Positions 53,188-61,307 of a stretch of 64,000 nt of DNA are shown here, in pieces. Both the position numbers and the translations under genes were made by a program. The stretch's first letter is position 1. Every line of letters starts with the position of its first letter. Origin of the DNA: Lentisphaerota bacterium (GTDB lineage: Bacteria; Verrucomicrobiota; Lentisphaeria; Victivallales; Victivallaceae); contig SUWG01000009.1 in NCBI GenBank assembly GCA_015061625.1, positions 39,146 through 103,145 on the forward strand, read 5' to 3'. The notes under the pieces are model-generated. The model was not told the DNA's origin. It made no database searches and saw nothing but the letters and a program-made list of their open reading frames with translations.

Positions 53188-54890
53188 TTTTACAGGCATT
53201 GAAAGAATATTATGACCGCAAAGCGGCTGATCCTGATTCAGGGATCGCACCACCGGGATGGGAAAAGAAAGAGCTGCCGTTTATCATTGTGATTGATGAC
53301 AATGGCAATTTGATAAACTTTGAAGATACCAGAGAGATGGTCGGCAAGAAAAAGGTTGCTAAAACATTTCTTGTTCCCAAAGCAGTGAAACGTTCCAGTG
53401 GTGTGGCTGCAAATTTTTTATGGGACAATGTTGAATATGCGTTGGGAATTCGATGCAAAGCAAAGGAAGAGAGGGTAACCGAACAGCATCAGGCATTTTT
53501 GAAAAAACTTGATGCACATCGTGATACACCGGCTATTGCGGCAATTCTCAAATTTCTGCATAATCCGAATAAAGAATCGCAGTTGAAAAATTTTCCATCC
53601 TGGGAAGATGCGCAAAGAGATTGTTCTATTCTCTCATTCAGGATAAATGGGCATTCTGAACCAGTATTCAGAGAAACCGATATTATAAAATTGATCAGCG
53701 AAAATATTCCAGATGATGGCGATGAAAAAATCCGTTGTCTTGTCACCGGAAATATTGCTTCTTTGGCGAATTTACATGCTGCTATAAAAGGAGTTAGAGA
53801 TACTAATACATCAGGAGGAAATATTGTTTCATTCAATATTGATGCTGCAAATTCGTTTGGTAAAAAGCAGGGGGCAAATGCTCCTGTCGGCAAAGAAGCT
53901 GAATTTGCCTATACCACTGCATTGAATACACTGCTGGCAAAAAATTCTGATCAAAAGATGAATATGGGCGGCTGTACCGTTGTATTCTGGGCAGCAAAGG
54001 AAAATGACTTTGAGACTGAATTCGGCAGTTTTTTCTCTGAACCGGATAAAGATGATCCCGATCGCCGTACCGGGCATATAAAGGCTTTATACACATCGGT
54101 TGCCGACGGCAGTTTCATAACCGATGATGATCCGACTGTTTTTTATATATTGGGATTGGCTCCCAATGCCGCCAGGATATCGATCCGTTTCTGGCAGGTA
54201 ACTACTGTAGCCCAGGCCGCAGCAAGAATCCGTCAGTATTTTGATGATATTGATATTTACCATCGGGAAGGATATCCTGATTATCCGTCGATATGGCGGC
54301 TTCTGGTGTCTACTGCATCCATGGGCAAAACAGAAAATATTCTTCCAAATCAGGAAGGAGATATGATGCGGGCTATTTTGGAAGGCTTGCCGTTTCCGAT
54401 GTCGCTGCTGCAACAGGTGATGTTGAGGGTAAAATGTGACCGTGACATTTCCACATCACGAATCCAATTGATAAAAGGTTTTTTGAATAGACAATGGAGA
54501 GTCTCAAATCCAAACAATGAAAGGAGTATCACCGTGAGTCTCGACAATGAAAACACTAACATCGGGTATCGTCTGGGGCGGTTGTTCGCCGCTTTGGAAA
54601 AGATACAGCAGGAGGCCAATCCGGGGATCAATGCGACCATAAAGGATCGTTTCTATGCATCAGCATCTTCCACCCCCGCAGTTGCATTTGCTCCGCTGAT
54701 ACGGTTGAGCAAACATCACCTGGCAAAATTGGAAAGAGAAGGACGGAAGATCTATTTTGAAAAACTCATCGGAGATATCCTTGATGAAGTCCCATCGTTT
54801 CCCACACATTTGTCTTTGATCGATCAAGGGCAGTTTGCCATTGGCTATTATCATCAGAACAGAGATTTTTTCACCAAAAACAATAATTAA
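53184..54890 (+). CDS. cas8c: Cas8c large subunit (Csd1)
   Basis: A 568-residue large subunit of the type I-C Cascade, which recognises the PAM and contacts Cas3. The typical Csd1 pattern is ALKEYYDRKAADPDSGIAPPGWE at the N-terminus, then KTFLVPKAVKRSSGVAANFLWDN, NSFGKKQGANAPVG and GLAPNAARISIRFWQVTT. ATG 53184 overlaps the stop of cas5. Its last 118 codons are also translated separately as Cas11c from an internal GTG. Confidence 0.95.
   Translation: MILQALKEYYDRKAADPDSGIAPPGWEKKELPFIIVIDDNGNLINFEDTREMVGKKKVAKTFLVPKAVKRSSGVAANFLWDNVEYALGIRCKAKEERVTEQHQAFLKKLDAHRDTPAIAAILKFLHNPNKESQLKNFPSWEDAQRDCSILSFRINGHSEPVFRETDIIKLISENIPDDGDEKIRCLVTGNIASLANLHAAIKGVRDTNTSGGNIVSFNIDAANSFGKKQGANAPVGKEAEFAYTTALNTLLAKNSDQKMNMGGCTVVFWAAKENDFETEFGSFFSEPDKDDPDRRTGHIKALYTSVADGSFITDDDPTVFYILGLAPNAARISIRFWQVTTVAQAAARIRQYFDDIDIYHREGYPDYPSIWRLLVSTASMGKTENILPNQEGDMMRAILEGLPFPMSLLQQVMLRVKCDRDISTSRIQLIKGFLNRQWRVSNPNNERSITVSLDNENTNIGYRLGRLFAALEKIQQEANPGINATIKDRFYASASSTPAVAFAPLIRLSKHHLAKLEREGRKIYFEKLIGDILDEVPSFPTHLSLIDQGQFAIGYYHQNRDFFTKNNN
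54534..54890 (+). CDS. cas11c: Cas11c small subunit, internal start within cas8c
   Basis: An in-frame GTG at 54534 inside cas8c is preceded by GGAG (54523-54526, in AAAGGAG) with seven bases of spacing, an excellent ribosome-binding site in the middle of a coding sequence. The product would have 118 residues: MSLDNENTNIGYRLGRLFAA then LEKIQQEAN and so on. In other type I-C systems the small subunit Cas11c is known to be made from such an internal start and forms the belly of Cascade. Position, length and helical sequence agree with that. Direct proof would need a translation assay. Confidence 0.85.
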   Translation: MSLDNENTNIGYRLGRLFAALEKIQQEANPGINATIKDRFYASASSTPAVAFAPLIRLSKHHLAKLEREGRKIYFEKLIGDILDEVPSFPTHLSLIDQGQFAIGYYHQNRDFFTKNNN

Positions 54891-54911
54891 TCAACGAAAG
54901 GAAAACTTATC

Positions 54912-55796
54912 ATGTCAGAAAGCAATCTCAAAAACCGTTATGATTTCATTATCCTCTTTGACGTAAAAGACGGCAATCCCAATGGCGATCCGGATGCCGG
55001 CAATCTTCCCCGTATTGATTCTGAGACCGGCGAAGGTTTGGTAACCGACGTCTGTTTGAAACGCAAGATCCGCAATTTCGTTCAGCTTACTCAAACCGGT
55101 CGTCCCGGTTATGATATCTTTGTCAAGGAAAAGGCGATTTTGAATAATTCGATTGCTAAAGCTTATGCGGATTTGAATATCAAACTGGATGAAAATGATA
55201 AAAAAGCCAAAGGCAAAAAAGATGAAGTCGATCGGGTACGGGCAAAAATGTGTGAAGATTATTTTGATATCCGTACTTTTGGTGCCGTGATGTCTACCGG
55301 AGCAAATGCCGGACAGGTTCGCGGACCGGTTCAACTGACCTTTGCCCGTTCGATTGATCCGGTGGTAATACTGGAACACTCCATCACCCGCATGGCGGTT
55401 GCAACAGAAGAGGAGGCGGAAAAACAAAGCGGTGACAACCGCACGATGGGACGTAAAAATACGGTATCCTACGGATTGTATGCCGCATATGGATTTATCT
55501 CTCCGGCATTGGCTGCTCAAACCGGATTTACGGAAGCTGATCTGGAGTTGTTGTGGAAAGCCTTGACAGAAATGTTTGATCACGATCACTCGGCGGCAAG
55601 AGGTATGATGGCGACTCAAAAATTGTTCATCTTCAAGCATGATACTGCATTGGGGAATGCTCCGTCAAACAAACTTTTTGATTTGATCAATATCACCAGA
55701 AAAGCAGATGTTGCAGTTCCCCGCAAATTTGCTGATTACTCGGTGAATGTTGATAAATCAAATCTGCCCAATGGTGTTGAACTTATCGAAAAATAA
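54912..55796 (+). CDS. cas7: Cas7c backbone subunit (Csd2)
   Basis: A 294-residue RAMP protein that forms the helical backbone along the crRNA. The family core is NRYDFIILFDVKDGNPNGDPD, then NLPRIDSETGEGLVTDVCLKR, FDIRTFGAVMSTGANAGQVRG and NRTMGRKNTVSYGLYAAYG. Ribosome-binding site AAAGGAAAA. It is followed by a 12-bp stem-loop before cas4. Its codon use has a higher GC share than neighbouring cas4 and cas1, consistent with strong expression. Confidence 0.97.
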   Translation: MSESNLKNRYDFIILFDVKDGNPNGDPDAGNLPRIDSETGEGLVTDVCLKRKIRNFVQLTQTGRPGYDIFVKEKAILNNSIAKAYADLNIKLDENDKKAKGKKDEVDRVRAKMCEDYFDIRTFGAVMSTGANAGQVRGPVQLTFARSIDPVVILEHSITRMAVATEEEAEKQSGDNRTMGRKNTVSYGLYAAYGFISPALAAQTGFTEADLELLWKALTEMFDHDHSAARGMMATQKLFIFKHDTALGNAPSNKLFDLINITRKADVAVPRKFADYSVNVDKSNLPNGVELIEK

Positions 55797-55807
55797 TATA
55801 TCTTTCC

Positions 55808-55837
55808 CGGAAGGATTGCCTTTGAGCAATCCTTCCG
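55808..55837 (+). other. Perfect 12-bp stem-loop between cas7 and cas4
   Basis: CGGAAGGATTGC (55808-55819), loop CTTTGA, GCAATCCTTCCG (55826-55837). It is not followed by a T run, so it is not a standard terminator. It could protect the 3' end of the cas7 message or cause partial termination, giving more Cas7 than adaptation proteins. Confidence 0.75.
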
Positions 55838-55854
55838 CTTTGGGGAACAACAGT

Positions 55855-56544
55855 ATGTACTCTGATGATGAAATGATTATGATTTCTGCACTGCAGCATT
55901 ATCTGTTTTGCCCGCGCCAATGTGCACTGATCCATATTGAGCACATCTGGGCAGAGAATTATTTGACTGCAAGCGGAAAGGTGATGCACGAATATATTGA
56001 TAGCGGAATCAAAGAATCCAGGCAGCAGTATTATAAAGAATCTGCTGTAAAACTCTTTTCCCGCCGATGGGGAATTTCCGGCATTGCAGATGTAATAGAG
56101 TTTCATCCTTGCAAATTTGAAAATGATGAAAATGGAATAAAAAGGGCAGTTACATTGCAAAAACATTCAGGATGGTGGATTCCTTCACCAGTGGAATATA
56201 AGCGGGGAAAAAGTAAGACACATAATGCCGATCGCATACAACTTTGTGCCCAGGCTATATGCCTTGAAGAAATGCTTTCAGTAAATATTTTACATGGAAA
56301 TCTGTTTTATTACTCTGACCGGAGCAGGGAAAAGGTGTTGTTTGATTATAATCTGCGTCAACAAACCCATGAAGTTATATTGAAAACTCACGAATTACTG
56401 CAAAAAAAAGAAACTCCGCCGCCAGTATTGTCAAATTTATGTAAAGCGTGTTCGCTGAATGAATACTGTCTTTCTGGACGTACTGAACGAAGTTATTCTG
56501 TCTCTTGCTGGCTGTCAAAAAATATTGCAGAACTTGTAAAATGA
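55855..56544 (+). CDS. cas4: Cas4 exonuclease (type I-C)
   Basis: A 229-residue Cas4 (I-C type) that trims prespacers and selects the PAM during adaptation. MISALQHYLFCPRQCALIH has the first cysteines, GISGIADVIEF and PSPVEYKRGK form the RecB-like nuclease motifs (Asp and E-x-K), and NLCKACSLNEYCLSG gives the C-terminal cysteines for the Fe-S cluster. ATG 55855 is chosen; the frame open from 55747 overlaps cas7 and the stem-loop. The stop overlaps cas1 (ATGA). Confidence 0.93.
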   Translation: MYSDDEMIMISALQHYLFCPRQCALIHIEHIWAENYLTASGKVMHEYIDSGIKESRQQYYKESAVKLFSRRWGISGIADVIEFHPCKFENDENGIKRAVTLQKHSGWWIPSPVEYKRGKSKTHNADRIQLCAQAICLEEMLSVNILHGNLFYYSDRSREKVLFDYNLRQQTHEVILKTHELLQKKETPPPVLSNLCKACSLNEYCLSGRTERSYSVSCWLSKNIAELVK

Positions 56545-57563
56545 AAAAATTACTGAATACGCTTTATGTTACCACCTCAGGAATGTATTTAAGACTTGAA
56601 GGAGAGTGTATTGCTGTAGAACATGAACAAAAATTAGTATCCAGAATACCGGTACATTCTCTATCCGGAGTTGTTTGTATCGGCAATATCATGTGTTCTC
56701 CTCATTTGTTGGGATATTGTGCTGAAAAAGGTGTAAAAGTATCATTTTTAACAGAAAGTGGAAAATTTTTAGCACGGGTGGAAGGTGCCGTTTCCGGTAA
56801 TGTCATGTTGCGGATGAATCAAATGCAGACCGCATCAGATTCAAAAAAATCATTGAGCATCGCTAAAAACTTTATTATTTCTAAAATCTTGAACACCCGG
56901 ACAGTGATTCAGCGGCGCCTGCGTGATCATGGAGATGACGAGGCATGTCGTACTGCGGTTTCGTACTTGGCGCAAATGGTTCGCCGCATTCCCGATACGG
57001 ATAATTTTGATTCATTACGCGGAATAGAAGGCGAGTGTGCGAGACTTTATTTTTCCGTATTTAATAAATTGATTTTAAGTAATCATGAGATCTTTGACAT
57101 ATCGACCCGCAACCGCCGTCCGCCGCAAGATCCGACAAATTCAATGCTTTCATTTCTATATACTTTGCTGGCACACGAATGCGAGGGGGCGTTGGAAAGT
57201 GTCGGGCTTGATCCGCAAATCGGTTTTTTCCACGCACTGCGCCCCGGCAGACCATCATTGGCGTTGGATTTAATGGAAGAATTCCGTGCGGTTACCGCAG
57301 ATCGGCTGACCTTGTCTTTGATAAATCGTAATCAAATATCAAGGAAGGATTTTGTTGTTTCAGCTTCTGGAGCAGTCTCATTCAAGGCTGATGCCAGAAA
57401 GATGATCATTCAAGCGTGGCAAAAGAGAAAAAAAGAGGTTATTATACATCCGTTTTTGAATGAAAAAATAGAAATAGGATTACTGTTTTACGTTCAGGCT
57501 CTTTTGTTGTCACGTTGTTTGCGCGGAGATATTGATGCTTATCCGCCATATTTGTTGAAATAG
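56541..57563 (+). CDS. cas1: Cas1 integrase
   Basis: A 340-residue spacer integrase. Conserved residues: Glu163 in RGIEGECARLYF, His231 in GFFHALRPGRPSLALDL, and the acidic residues Asp243 and Glu246 in LDLMEEFR. The N-terminal beta domain begins MKKLLNTLYVTTSGMYLRLE. ATG overlaps the cas4 stop (ATGA), a common coupling in I-C loci. It works as a dimer of dimers with Cas2. Confidence 0.97.
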   Translation: MKKLLNTLYVTTSGMYLRLEGECIAVEHEQKLVSRIPVHSLSGVVCIGNIMCSPHLLGYCAEKGVKVSFLTESGKFLARVEGAVSGNVMLRMNQMQTASDSKKSLSIAKNFIISKILNTRTVIQRRLRDHGDDEACRTAVSYLAQMVRRIPDTDNFDSLRGIEGECARLYFSVFNKLILSNHEIFDISTRNRRPPQDPTNSMLSFLYTLLAHECEGALESVGLDPQIGFFHALRPGRPSLALDLMEEFRAVTADRLTLSLINRNQISRKDFVVSASGAVSFKADARKMIIQAWQKRKKEVIIHPFLNEKIEIGLLFYVQALLLSRCLRGDIDAYPPYLLK

Positions 57564-57582
57564 TTTGCGTGGTAGAAAAATT

Positions 57583-57873
57583 ATGTTTGTGGTTATAAGT
57601 TATGATGTGTCAGTGACAGATACAGATGGCAGACGACGTTTACGAAAAGTTGCTAAATTATGTCAAAATTATGGTTTCCGGGTACAAAATTCCGTATTCG
57701 AATGTAATGTAGATCCGGCTCAATGGGTGACTTTGAAAAATCAGCTTTTAAGATATTATGATCCGGCACATGACAGCCTGCGATTTTATAATCTTGGCAG
57801 TCATTATGAAAATAAAGTAGAACATTATGGAAAAGAGAAAAGCTTAAATGCAGAGGAAGCGATGATTCTGTAG
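57583..57873 (+). CDS. cas2: Cas2
   Basis: A 96-residue ferredoxin-fold protein that bridges Cas1 dimers. It starts MFVVISYDVSVTDTDGRRRL with the conserved Asp at position 8. NYGFRVQNSVFECNVDP and LRFYNLGSHYENKVEHYG match the I-C type. The start at 57583 is fixed by the family; ORF starts further up are not conserved. The CRISPR leader begins immediately after. Confidence 0.97.
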   Translation: MFVVISYDVSVTDTDGRRRLRKVAKLCQNYGFRVQNSVFECNVDPAQWVTLKNQLLRYYDPAHDSLRFYNLGSHYENKVEHYGKEKSLNAEEAMIL

Positions 57874-58053
57874 ATAGCTGCGAACCATTTATTTCCTTGA
57901 TTTGAGCATGAGGTTCGCGGGATAAAAATTACTGCGAATATCAGTAAGATAGCAATTTTTTTCATTGGGCTGTTTGAAAATCAAATAAAAAAATAAATAT
58001 TTCGCGGAATGAATTGAAAAACATCAGATATAGTATTATATTATGGATAACCA
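57874..58053 (+). promoter_or_regulatory. CRISPR leader with array promoter
   Basis: An A/T-rich 180-base region. TTGAAA (58014-58019), 17 bases, TATATT (58037-58042) predicts transcription starting near 58049, only a few bases before the first repeat. An inverted repeat GCGAACC (57880-57886) and GGTTCGC (57912-57918) lies at the start. Direction agrees with the cas genes and the repeat end ATTGAAAC. Confidence 0.8.
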
Positions 58054-61000
58054 GTCGCCCCGTTCACGCGGGGCGCGTATTGAAACTTTGACAGAACGGC
58101 CTCATTATCACATGTGCCTTGTCGCCCCGTTCACGCGGGGCGCGTATTGAAACCATTTTTCCTTGATGAAGTTATTCCCGGCGATACGTCGCCCCGTTCA
58201 CGCGGGGCGCGTATTGAAACGTAAATGTTTGGGTTGATCTTACTTATCAGCAAGTCGCCCCGTTCACGCGGGGCGCGTATTGAAACTTTGCCTACTTTGT
58301 CGAGTGCTTTTATTGAAGGTCGCCCCGTTCACGCGGGGCGCGTATTGAAACTCTCTTGCGCTTTACGCGCTCTATCGGCTGAAGTCGCCCCGTTCACGCG
58401 GGGCGCGTATTGAAACAAAAAAAATGTATTGTGCTATCAGTTGCCGTGGGTCGCCCCGTTCACGCGGGGCGCGTATTGAAACATTTTTCACCTTGCTATT
58501 TAGCGTTTAACTTTGTCGCCCCGTTCACGCGGGGCGCGTATTGAAACATAAACCGGATGTATATTAAGCAATGCAACAAAGTCGCCCCGTTCACGCGGGG
58601 CGCGTATTGAAACAAAGTCATAAATTTTAACGTTGCTTATTTTCATGTCGCCCCGTTCACGCGGGGCGCGTATTGAAACTTACAATACGGTAATTATCCG
58701 CATGAAAAAAAGTCGCCCCGTTCACGCGGGGCGCGTATTGAAACCATACATCCGGAAATAACACCGGAAAAAACGGGTCGCCCCGTTCACGCGGGGCGCG
58801 TATTGAAACATAAACCGGATGTATATTAAGCAATGCAACAAGTCGCCCCGTTCACGCGGGGCGCGTATTGAAACATCTATGTCAGAAATCTGCACATACT
58901 CTTTATGTCGCCCCGTTCACGCGGGGCGCGTATTGAAACAAATGACGTTTGCGGCGTTGCGAGCGTCGAAATGTCGCCCCGTTCACGCGGGGCGCGTATT
59001 GAAACTTCAACCGCCGCCATGACTGCCGCCCGGATGGGTCGCCCCGTTCACGCGGGGCGCGTATTGAAACGTTTTTCTTGACTTCCATATCAATTTGAGT
59101 GCGTCGCCCCGTTCACGCGGGGCGCGTATTGAAACTTACTATGATTACGATGTTGAAACATGGTTGAGTCGCCCCGTTCACGCGGGGCGCGTATTGAAAC
59201 TTCATACAGCGTTTGAGTGAGGTCATCAGTGCGTCGCCCCGTTCACGCGGGGCGCGTATTGAAACTGTATTTCCCGGCAGCACAATATCCGGATTTTGTC
59301 GCCCCGTTCACGCGGGGCGCGTATTGAAACGTATGCTCCCAAATACATTTGACCATATCGAAGTCGCCCCGTTCACGCGGGGCGCGTATTGAAACAATGC
59401 GGGGCAAGTAAAATTCTGGAAAAGATCGTCGCCCCGTTCACGCGGGGCGCGTATTGAAACATTCACCTCTTTGTTATTGTTTATGCCCGGTTGGTCGCCC
59501 CGTTCACGCGGGGCGCGTATTGAAACTTTTTTGCTTTTCGCCATTGCTCATACCTCCTTGTCGCCCCGTTCACGCGGGGCGCGTATTGAAACAGAGAGAT
59601 GGAGCAACATATTCTTTGCACCCCTGTCGCCCCGTTCACGCGGGGCGCGTATTGAAACCATATTCACCTCCACTTGTTAATAACCACCAAAGGTCGCCCC
59701 GTTCACGCGGGGCGCGTATTGAAACACGCAAACGGAACTTGTTAATATAGGTGTTATGTCGCCCCGTTCACGCGGGGCGCGTATTGAAACAGAGAGATGG
59801 AGCAACATATTCTTTGCACCCCGTCGCCCCGTTCACGCGGGGCGCGTATTGAAACATAAACTCATTGCCTTTATGGTTCATGGTAAACCGTCGCCCCGTT
59901 CACGCGGGGCGCGTATTGAAACACAGAGAGCGCACATCTATTGTGGCAAAAAGAGGTCGCCCCGTTCACGCGGGGCGCGTATTGAAACAGTATTCAGACG
60001 GTATCGGATTTGAAACTGTTAGTCGCCCCGTTCACGCGGGGCGCGTATTGAAACAAGAATACGGATACAAACGCAAGCGGTATGCCGGTCGCCCCGTTCA
60101 CGCGGGGCGCGTATTGAAACATTCTGCTTTGCTTCAACATCAAACGCCCATCCGGTCGCCCCGTTCACGCGGGGCGCGTATTGAAACATGTGAGAATCAC
60201 TCCTTTTTGGGTTTCTGATAGTCGCCCCGTTCACGCGGGGCGCGTATTGAAACAGCAATCTTATCCATAATCTCTTGCAAGGTCAGTGTCGCCCCGTTCA
60301 CGCGGGGCGCGTATTGAAACGCATTACTGCATCCGCTCACAAAACAACCACCGTCGCCCCGTTCACGCGGGGCGCGTATTGAAACAAGTACTTGCTGAAG
60401 TCTGCCAGGGGGAATCCTGTCGCCCCGTTCACGCGGGGCGCGTATTGAAACTCAAAAACTATGCCGAGCAACAGGCAAATAAACGTCGCCCCGTTCACGC
60501 GGGGCGCGTATTGAAACTGTTAACGGGTGGTTTGAATCATACCCTGATAGTCGCCCCGTTCACGCGGGGCGCGTATTGAAACAACGGGTAAAATATACTC
60601 CGGCTCGATGTTTTTGTCGCCCCGTTCACGCGGGGCGCGTATTGAAACAATATACCGGCGGCAGCACAAATATCGATATATGTCGCCCCGTTCACGCGGG
60701 GCGCGTATTGAAACCTTAATATCCTTTACGCAAGGACAGTTATCACGTCGCCCCGTTCACGCGGGGCGCGTATTGAAACTTACGCAAAGGTGATCTATCT
60801 CGACACCTCCAGTCGCCCCGTTCACGCGGGGCGCGTATTGAAACACGGTATCAAGCATTTATGGTGCATTGGATATTGTCGCCCCGTTCACGCGGGGCGC
60901 GTATTGAAACATGTAAATCAACGGCAGATTTATCAACGTGCCGAGTCGCCCCGTTCACGCGGGGCGCGTATTGAAACATCAGTAGCCATAGTGTTAATTT

Positions 61001-61307
61001 TCCTTTCCTTGGTCGCCCCGTTCACGCGGGGCGCGTATTGAAACGCAAGCGACACCGATTATTTCAAAAGCGGCGGTTGTCGCCCCGTTCACGCGGGGCG
61101 CGTATTGAAACAAACCAAAGGGAGCAACTCCATTGTCGCAAGGGTCGCCCCGTTCACGCGGGGCGCGTATTGAAACAATCAACTTTATTGCGGCGATATT
61201 GTCAGCAAGGTCGCCCCGTTCACGCGGGGCGCGTATTGAAACGATGCTGCCGGTGTAAAAATTACCCAGCAGCCGTCGCCCCGTTCACGCGGGGCGCGTA
61301 TTGAAAC
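58054..61307 (+). CRISPR. Type I-C CRISPR array, 50 repeats and 49 spacers
   Basis: The repeat has 33 bases: GTCGCCCCGTTCACGC, then GGGGCGCGT and ATTGAAAC. By my reading all 50 copies are identical, including the last one. It folds into a stem CGCCCCG/CGGGGCG around TTCACG, with the ATTGAAAC 3' handle typical of type I-C. Repeat starts run from 58054, 58121, 58188 ... to 61275. Spacers are 32-35 bases. Two spacer sequences occur twice (58548/58810 and 59593/59791). No degenerate terminal repeat is present, and the last repeat continues straight into a helicase reading frame. None of the spacers I compared by eye matches other parts of this window. Confidence 0.98.

Noticed and set aside
55747..55854. 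Upstream extension of cas4
   Set aside because: It overlaps cas7 and the stem-loop. The conserved Cas4 N-terminus begins at 55855.
58225..61304. Many ORFs across the array encoding SPRSRGARIET- or RPVHAGRVLK-type repeats
   Set aside because: They are translations of the CRISPR repeat in different frames, not proteins.
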